DNA of 64,000 nt, from positions 4,898,001-4,962,000 of the forward strand of contig CM038919.1 in assembly GCA_021904315.1 (NCBI GenBank). Reading direction: 5' to 3'. The number at the start of each line of letters is the position of its first letter. The first letter of the stretch is position 1. Origin of the DNA: Sphagnum magellanicum (Eukaryota; Streptophyta; Sphagnopsida; Sphagnales; Sphagnaceae). Under the pieces are notes generated by a model. That model had not been told where the DNA came from, did not search any database, and saw nothing but the letters and a program-made list of their open reading frames with translations. The position numbers and the translations under genes are program-made. Below are positions 56,106-64,000 of the stretch, one piece after another.

Positions 56106-59100
56106 ACCACTATTTGTTTATCTATTGTTCCCGTTGTTTTCCTTGTCAAAAGTATGTTCAATTCCGGATTGCAAGGTGCCTACTTGATGGTATCATGGAA
56201 CTTCAAAACATGCCACAACTCAAAAAGAAGGCTGTTAATGTAAGGTATCATTTCTCAAAACCATTTGTTTGTGGCTTGTAACAGCTTCACTTCTCTTAAA
56301 ATTGTGGAGTTATTTTCCTTGGTGACTAATGTTTAATATTTGGTGTTGTTTCTAGTTTTCTTTGCAACTATGTAGATATTTGGTAAAGCCAGATTTACAA
56401 GATCATTTGTCTAATATCAGATTGTGTCTGCAAAGTTAATACAGACATAGCATGGTAATTGCATGTAAGTGTGATGATTATTGTAATTTTATAAAGGATA
56501 ATATCCACCCACTTGAGAGTTGGGAAAAGGGATGCATTAAATAGTACAATTGATTTTAATTTTGTTTCATGGATAAACAATGCTTACATCTATATTTAAC
56601 AATGCTCATTAAATGCATTTAATTAAATCATACATAATACGATGTTTTTGAAAGCTACATAATTCATTTTAAAAAGACTATTTGTTAATTTTATGAATTA
56701 AATGGCGTGCCTCTAAAGTCCCCCTTTTTTTTTTTTTTTGACAATTAACCAATTTGATTGTCCCATCACAAGAAAAGAACAAAAAAGAATTGAAACTTTG
56801 GAAGCTTCCCAAAATATAATTTTCTATGTAAAGATAAATATATTTACTTTTGACCAAAGTATATAGGTGAAGGCGAAAGCTTTGGGCAAACCATATGGGA
56901 TAAAATTGAAGATATATTGTTAACATATGGCAAAGTGCACATGCTAGGAGTGATAGGTGTGTATGGTAAGGATATATTTTTAATGGAAGACCTTCCCTTA
57001 CTTTAAAGGGCCATAACTTGCATGTTATTTAATGAAATTAGATGATTCAAAAGTTTATTAAAACACCAAAAGATGAGTTACAAATCACCTTTAGACTCCA
57101 TCACCAATCTAATGTTGACCATGACATTGTTGTCTTTAGATACATTAAATGTTCATTTGTAAGCATGTAAGTATCCTAATCAAGGATGAATCAAGCACTT
57201 TGATTTTAGTTGCATATGGACATTGTATTTAAATTCTGAATTAAAAAAAAACATTTCCAAAATGTGGACATTTCCCTTCATTTTGAAATAAATAAATAAA
57301 AATACATACCCATTTTTTACCCCAAAAAGGGATATATGATAAGGGGGTATTGGACCTTACCCATCTATTAAAAACATTAGTTTTTGTATACCGAGACTTT
57401 AACATCATGGAAATTTTTGAATGCTAATATACCCTTACCTAATGGGTAAACAAATTGGAAAAAAAATCTTTATCCAAAGATATATTAAAAGTAATATACC
57501 CACACAACACTACTATGAACGTGGGATGCATCACATTAGACATTCAGAAAGTGGCCATATAGGGCAAAAACTAGAATACTAGCAACAAGGCATATTTTTA
57601 CAAGTTGACAACAACATTTAAAGATTAATATAACAAAAGGGAAAGGGGGAGGATGGGAGGATGATGATTAAGACCAAAAAAAAGATAAGTAGGAAGATCA
57701 TAAACACAATTAAAATCAAGAAGGTCACAAATAAAATCCAAATGAGCTTAAATTTGATCAACGATGAAGAGGAACACAACACTTACAACACATATCATAA
57801 ATATGGTCACGATTAGAAACACGATAATAAGAATAGGAGCCCAAACCTAATGAACATTGACAAGGAGCACCAAAACTTGTAACATAAACAATTCATGAAC
57901 ATGGTGAAATTAAAGAGGATCATGAACAAGTGAAAACCATGAATGAACATGATGAGGGGTTTATGGAGATCACATACATAATGACAATTAGGAAAATCAT
58001 GAACATGAACGATAGAGTGAAAGCAAAGTGCATTGGACCAAATGGGCCTCACATGCAATGTTTTTGCAAGTGATGAAATGTAATCAAAGGCTATATGATA
58101 ATTGAGTTGAATATTTTATAGTTAAAAATTTGGACTCAAATATGTGTGGTAGTTTAATATGTGTAATGTAATGCATAATGCATTTTTGCAATAAAAACTA
58201 GTTACATAATATACTTGGACTCTTAAATATGTAGATATGTCATGTAACAAATCATGTGGATTTTGTTTTCAATGAAAAAAATGGTCAAATTTTCAGTCAT
58301 ATGAATTAATGAAACATATTGTATATGACATTTGGAGATCAATATTTGAGATTTTTTTTTCACATGTGCATTTAAAAATATTTTTTTATAATGGACATAA
58401 AAATGAGAAAAAAAAATCTTAAGCAAAAATATGTTTGTATTATTAATATGAAGCATGGTGTGAAACCAATGATTTCAATTGCTAACCACATAAAACTTAA
58501 TGAACACTTACCAATTTCTTTATTTAGACATACTTATGATTTGAAAGTAAATAAATAATGGTGAAATAAATTCCACATATGTTCCAGTATACCATTTTAA
58601 TAGACTTATATATAGTTATAAACAAGGTGATTGAATCATTTAAATATATATATATATCTCTATGTATTGTTTCAGAAATGAAAATTAGGCTAGAACTTGA
58701 AATTGTGAGAGAGCCAATAAAGGGATTGCAAAAGTTGTGTATCAATTGTGGATTATGCATGTAGTGAAATTGGTTGACCACTTTGTGCTTTCACCCAAGT
58801 CTACCAACACTTGTAATGAAGAGGAACAATGAATTTTAATAGGACCACAAGTAAGCAAAAAGTGGAAAAGTGTAAGACCCACTCAACACAGCTGAAAAGA
58901 TGATAGCATTGACTCCCATTCCTTAGCAAGATTTTGCATTTTCAAAACCCATCCTCTATCATGACTATACATGTAGAAACCCCACTTTTAGCTAAATCTA
59001 TATCACACACAATATGTGAATGTTAATAAATTAAATAAAATCACCTTCATCCATTTTGGTAACATATTAATGTCATCCATTTGTTAGTGTTGGACTATCT

Positions 59101-61094
59101 ATTTGTAGGGTGTGAAGTGGATAACAAACAAACAACATAAGTAATATGCCAAAACCTTGTTTCTTAATATGAAGAACACCCTAAGTAAAATGAAAAAAAT
59201 GATGTGGAACAATTCCAAATTTTTGTTAAAATCTCCTTGCAATTTGCATGTCTTTTGCATGCAAATGCAAGTATTAATTTAGTAAGGCAACTCTTAAAAA
59301 CAATTCTTGAAGCATCAATTTGAAGAATCTCATTGTTAAAAAAAAGAGTCTTTGCACTTAGGCACAAGCTTGTGATGTTATTTAACTGCTTGTTTGTTGA
59401 AGTTAATTCCTCAAAACAATTTAAGGCTCCTGTTCTAACAATATCATTGGTCATAAATGTTTTTTATTATCTCTAGGCATAAGCCTACTCCACATACCCT
59501 ATATATTTGTGTATATTTTTAACACTAATCTGACAACCTTGTTTGTATGTACAAACATGGTTGTTTGCTTTGATTTTCCAAGTGAAGACCCCCTAACCCC
59601 CCTCACATATCTCCCACATTTGTGAATGGATTTGAGCAATCTAAATTGTTGTAAGTGCACCAACAAAAGCTCTACATGATATCTTTAAACTCTAGATTAA
59701 TGTTGGGACGATAAATATAAATACACATATACCTATCATATACAATTCAATAAGTGTAAATGAATTCACTTACCTTGCCAAATTTTTGGCAGTTACACTT
59801 ACTTTACCCATAGTGTAATTATGCATTTTTACACTTCCGTTTACATGGGGAAAGTGTAAAAAAATTGTAATTACATTTACACAACCATGTGTAAATATTT
59901 TGGCAAACTAAATTTATATATTATATTCTTCTAATGACTACCATAGTACCTTTACCATTTTGACATCTTCTTGATGAATATTTATTTATTTATGACTTTA
60001 ATAATAAAAATAAAAATTGAAAACAAATTCCTACAATTGAAGTGGGAAAAAAATTGCCAAGTAATATTGCACTCCTTAGGCACATCACACCATCAAGCTT
60101 TAGGGCGAGTAGTTAATGGTAATGTCAAACAAATTTCTAAAACTTTTGGCATTGCAAGCAGTTGATTTTGAAAAAAATTGACATTTATTGAACATAATTT
60201 AATTATTTTTCAGAATGGTAAAGGTATTACAATATATCTATTGCAATTCATATTAATTGGTTGTAGATGCATCATGTTTTTTTTTCAATGGACCACTTTG
60301 ATTGCCCTTCACAAAAATCTAATACTTTTAATGGTCCTCAAATAGATGCTTTTACTACCAATAAGGTATGTGGAAGTGTTTCCTTTAACCCACCTATATA
60401 CAAATACAAGCTTGCACTTTTGGCCAAAGGATATGAGGCAAATTGTGGTGGTATTGAGAATATCTTGGATGCACATTCTTTGGTGCATATGGGGTGTATG
60501 TTGCCCCACTTCATTGCTTGAGTAGAATTTTCATTCTCATTTTTGGTCATCACCATTTTTGACCTAGGCTTTTACAAAAGCTTGGGTGATTGTTGTGATT
60601 CATATTAATTAGTTTAATTAGGGATGGTGCATCCCAAAGTTCAAATTTTTGGGTGTAACAAGTCACTTTGATTGGCGTATCACCAAAAATATTTCAAAAC
60701 TTTCAGAATGCTCTATTCACTAGCACTTCTATTGACATTTTTTGCACAATTAAAAAATAAAAATGTATGAATTTACACGAATTTGCATATATTTACATGA
60801 TATAGATTTACACAATTTAAATTTAGGTGAATCCATGTCAATCTATGCAAATAATTAAATATAGACTTAAAATGGATTTACACAGTTTTACATTTACATA
60901 CATGTTCATGGTTAAGCATTTACACTTACATGGATGTGAATAAGAAATTCTACACTGACATGGATATAGATGAGAAGTTTTACACTTACACAAAGTGTAA
61001 ATAAATTTCAAATTTTCAATTACATTTAACAAAGGGTATGCCTAAAACCATATTCCTACAAGCCCAACACAACTCTAGACCCAAAGGAGACACA

Positions 61095-61215
61095 CATAAT
61101 AAGTACAATTCCTTTGAGAGCTTAAGTGTTTGGCATAATGAGTACAATCCCTCGAGAGCTTAAGTGTTTGGCATAATGAGTACACTTCCTTGAGAGCTTA
61201 TGTGTTTGGTCACTC
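61095..61215. repeat. 38-39-bp tandem repeat, three copies
   Basis: AGTACAAT-CC-T-GAGAGCTTA followed by AGTGTTTGGCATAATG starts at 61102, 61141 and 61179, with few differences between copies. Confidence 0.9.
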
Positions 61216-61369
61216 GCCTATCTACCCTACATTGTTACATGGTTAACTAGCAATATAACATTAAGGTCTTTGGATTATGATAATTGCCACTTCAATAATG
61301 AACAAAAACAACCTGAAGTTTGCTGAAGGTTTTGATTTGATTAGTTTTTTTTTTTGGTGAATATGTTTT

Positions 61370-61641
61370 TGCGCATGTTGAGATTGAAAACAATGCTGAA
61401 TGTCAAGGAGTCAAGACCCATCAAGAAGTAGATCTCCCCCATCGATTGCAGTGCTCCTCCCTCCCCTCTTCAAGTTACAATCAGATTGAATTCTGCATAA
61501 ACTTTGATGACACAAATGAGTGTCCACTGGAAATCAATGATCCTGTTGATCAACCAATGCATCTTCTTTCTCAAGCTTTTTTAAGTTGGGAGGTACTAGG
61601 CACTGTTCCTTTTGATGGTGGAACTGAACTTTTGTGCACAA
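61370..61641 (+). other. Unrecognised coding-like exon candidate
   Basis: An open plus-strand frame (VEIENNAECQGVKTHQEVDL, then SYNQIEFCINFDDTNECPLE, then SQAFLSWEVLGTVPFDGGTE and LLCTK) ends at a strong donor, AAA|GTAAGTCTA, at 61642. Codon use is less AT-driven than in nearby random frames. No partner exon or start was established and I do not recognise the product. It may be a gene fragment or part of a decayed element. Confidence 0.3.
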
Positions 61642-61649
61642 AAGTAAGT

Positions 61650-64000
61650 CTACTACCTCCATGGTCTGGAAATTGGAGCTCGGACTATTGCTTGTGTTTG
61701 GTACTTTGTTTAGTTCTAGCACAGCAATTGTGGATTTTCTACAGTCCAAAAGACTCAACAAGCTGCCAACTCAATTTTCACCCACGTCAGATGAGGAAAC
61801 CTGCATGCAAGTAATCCATTTGTATCAAATGCCCGATGTACATGTGGGGATCCTGGGTTAGCCCATGCAATTCAAATGAAGAATGATGTCACATGGATGC
61901 AACCCTGCAAAACTTTATTAATAAACACACTGTAGATTTGGAAAATGTACAAAGGAATAAGAAAAGGGAATAGAGAGAATTTAGAGGACATCAAAGTTAG
62001 CTCAAGCTACATGTCAAAATCTCTCACCAACATCTCTGTCGCAATGTTGTAATCACTCATCTTCGTACCACATACAGGAGGCATCATGTGCAAACAAATT
62101 GTGTAGAATTTTAGTCATTCTGTAGTACCATTCAACATCTCGCTGTTGGGATAATTTACTTTATTTCGAAGATTCCTGGCCGCAAGTTGGAATATTTCAG
62201 CATATTCTAAAAGATTCTTCAATTTTGTTCACAAAAAGTTTTGATTTTTTTTCAAAACTTTAACATTTCTAGAAAATAATATAAATTGATGTCAAGGCTG
62301 CCAAGGTACTACGGTAGCTGAAAATTCAGTAATGCTTGGGTCACTAATTGTTTGTGGCCAGAGTGAACCAACAGCCACCAGTGCACCGTGAGGGATGGAT
62401 GTTGGGGGGCCATGGTGAACCAGCACCCACCAGTGCACCATCGACTGGATGCCCATGGATGAACCTCAACTGAGATGATTTTGGTTTCACTTTGGTAACC
62501 AATTCTGTAAGAAATAGGTCTTGTACATATGTAGGTAGGAAAATAGGTAACTACTATGAATGTAGATGGTTTCTACATATATGTAAGGGGTGTTTTTAAT
62601 ACCTACTAACGACCTTCTTTTGAGTTGTTAGTAGGTAGGTAGGAAAAACAAAGCAACTGAACTAATCACCATGGTTAGCTAGGGAACTGAAACCCAACAG
62701 AAAACTCTTTCCTGACCACTTATCATTCATCCTTCATGGTGCACTGGTGGGTGCTGGTTCAGTGTGGCCGATGTTGGGGTGGCAGAGAAGTACCTCTCCA
62801 ATGGGTTCCAGTTCCCTATCTAACCATGATGGTTAGCTTGGTTGTTGTTTTTACCAATGTTGGGCGGTTCTACTTTATTGTGAGAACTGTTGGTTCTGGC
62901 TTTCATATGCCGTTGTTAGAACGGACCCGATTCTCTCAAAGACTTTTGCTGAAGGCTAGTGAGAACCAGCTAGGGTATCAGAATTTGAAATTTTCCTTAA
63001 TCAGCCGGTTCTCAAATGTGCTGGTTCTCACAAATTATCATATTCATGCAACCTTTCCAAATTTCTATCTAGCAGTCCAGGTTTTAACACAATGGTATAA
63101 TGAATTGATTGTACACAAATAGTTGTGTAACCAGTGGTCTGTTGTAGCTGAAGCTTGTGTGTAGGGTGGGCTTTGCTTGTGCACTTATGCGAAGGAGAGA
63201 GAACATTTTAAGTGAGAGAGGGCGTGTGACACAAGAGAGAACACACGCACACACACACACAAACTACATAGTTGTGCATGTTGATGGTAGCAAGTAATTT
63301 TTCTTTGGTGCTTTGAATTTCGCATGATTGAATTTTCATTTGAAAATTGAGATTTCGTACCAAAAGTTTTAATCGTTCTTAATTTGTGGATTCCTACAAT
63401 AATCTAACAAGAAATGGTTTGATGTTGGTGAAAATTGTTATGTTTCACATTTGGAAAATAAGAAGACCATGATGAAATGAGGCACACTTACAATAGTGGA
63501 AACTTTTGATAATGCATTATTTATTTTAGTTTCTTTTGTTGTGTGTGCCTTCATATTGCACCCTTTCAATGAAAATGGATACACTTCACAAGAGAGATAA
63601 TTAAAAAAAATAAATACTCACATGTTAATCAATGAAAGAGGTGTTTATGCATGGGCTAGTTTGATAAAACCAACTTCACCTTATTGATCAGGCAATTATC
63701 TCAAGTTCTCAAGGTTTGAGTGTTTCCAATTATGTTCATATTAGCATTTAGTTCAAAAGCTGTTAATAAATAGAACAAAAATTACATAATAAGATTTCAT
63801 GCATGCATTTGGGGTCAATGCCACATCTTCATTTGGTTGAATCTTCTGCTTAATGAATAACATTGAGTTTCTATAATCCAATGGATTTTGGAAATACACT
63901 TCTCATGTAGAAAATGTCAAGACTCCAAAGCAAGGGCTGGTAATATTGTTTGAAAATCAAGGATGATGTGAATTATAACAATTGGCCCTTTAAAGCTCAA
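61650..64000. other. Intergenic DNA with MITE copies
   Basis: Holds the full MITE at 62415-62761 with partial copies on both sides (about 62355-62400 and 62795-62845) and a (CA)n tract at about 63246-63261. The open frame at 62736-63122 starts inside the MITE end and is not supported as a gene. Confidence 0.5.
62415..62761. mobile_element. MITE with long terminal inverted repeats, full copy 2
   Basis: Left GTGAACCAGCACCCACCAGT and then GCACCATCGACTGGATGCC; right ATGGTGCACTGGTGGGTGCT and then GGTTCA. The interior has the same landmarks as the copy at 50030-50374 (CTCAACTGAG, TTTGGTAACC, CTACTA-GT-ATGTAGAT, GTAGGTAGG, AACCATGGTTAGCTAGGGAA). Partial ends lie at about 62355-62400 (GGCCAGAGTGAACCA...) and 62795-62845 (GTTCCAGTTCCCTA...), so copies are nested or clustered here. 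Confidence 0.88.

Larger units (their letters stand above)
55481..61340. other. AT-rich intergenic DNA
   Basis: No supported gene. A CCCTAA-containing 20-bp-type repeat at about 55930-56105 and a 38-39-bp tandem repeat at about 61095-61215 are listed separately. GTGTAAA/TTTACAC words are frequent at 59.75-61.0 kb, including a ~38-bp duplication at about 60918-60985. The open frame at 60267-60521 (with KVCGSVSFNPPIYKYKLALL) looks coding-like but is not identified. Confidence 0.5.

Noticed and set aside
62736..63122. 128-codon plus-strand frame
   Set aside because: It begins in a MITE end (VHWWVLVQCGR is the translated inverted repeat) and shows no recognisable domain.
1..64000. CRISPR array, bacterial operons or ribosomal RNA genes
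   Set aside because: No regular repeat-spacer array, no operon-like gene packing and no rRNA-like conserved stretch; the spliced genes point to a eukaryote.

Overview
The window reads as nuclear DNA of a land plant. It holds spliced genes with GT-AG introns, a group III-type SnRK2 kinase (a plant-specific family), plant-type transposon relics, and long AT-rich stretches with almost no genes. The mix of a two-domain DUF3455 secreted protein, a HUH-Rep relic and a plant-type hAT relic would suit a seedless plant (bryophyte, lycophyte or fern). That is an impression and not a demonstration.

Four host loci can be reconstructed exon by exon, with splice phases that agree at every junction. (1) A PIG-Y homologue lies on the minus strand at 2291-3039; it is a small two-helix membrane subunit of the GPI-anchor GlcNAc transferase. 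(2) A secreted protein with two tandem DUF3455-like domains lies on the plus strand at 26781-29057. (3) A TTC5/STRAP-like TPR gene with 13 exons lies on the plus strand at 37681-43168; its splice structure is intact but its coding frame is broken at three places. (4) An SnRK2 kinase with 9 exons and an intact frame lies on the minus strand at 44658-47844. The last two are convergent and form the only gene-dense island (about 37.6-48 kb).

The rest is mostly mobile-element debris in AT-rich DNA. It includes a Tigger/pogo-like MITE (3289-4001), a decayed HUH/Rep (Replitron-like) gene (about 4.3-5.2 kb), a decayed hAT-like transposase (about 8.06-10.23 kb), a GC-rich LINE 5' fragment on the minus strand (about 17.94-19.0 kb), a complete but dead pogo/Lemi1-like element with TIRs and TA target duplication (34529-36865), and a possible En/Spm-type fragment (about 55.0-55.5 kb). 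A MITE family with long terminal inverted repeats is present at 50.0 and 62.4 kb, with fragments at 3.1 and 40.9 kb. A ~265-bp dispersed repeat occurs at 1.7 kb and inside introns of both the TTC5-like and SnRK2 genes. Several tandem repeats lie between these, the largest a ~200-bp-period array at 23.0-24.1 kb.

The host genes do not form a pathway. PIG-Y acts in the ER, SnRK2 in ABA/osmotic-stress signalling, TTC5 in nuclear/cytosolic regulation, and the DUF3455 protein is probably extracellular. The strongest leads are the HUH-Rep relic, the tandem DUF3455 protein, the TTC5-like gene's lesions, a MITE fragment reading in frame into PIG-Y, a CT microsatellite serving as a splice polypyrimidine tract in the SnRK2 gene, and the excess of TAG stops in two unrelated transposon relics.
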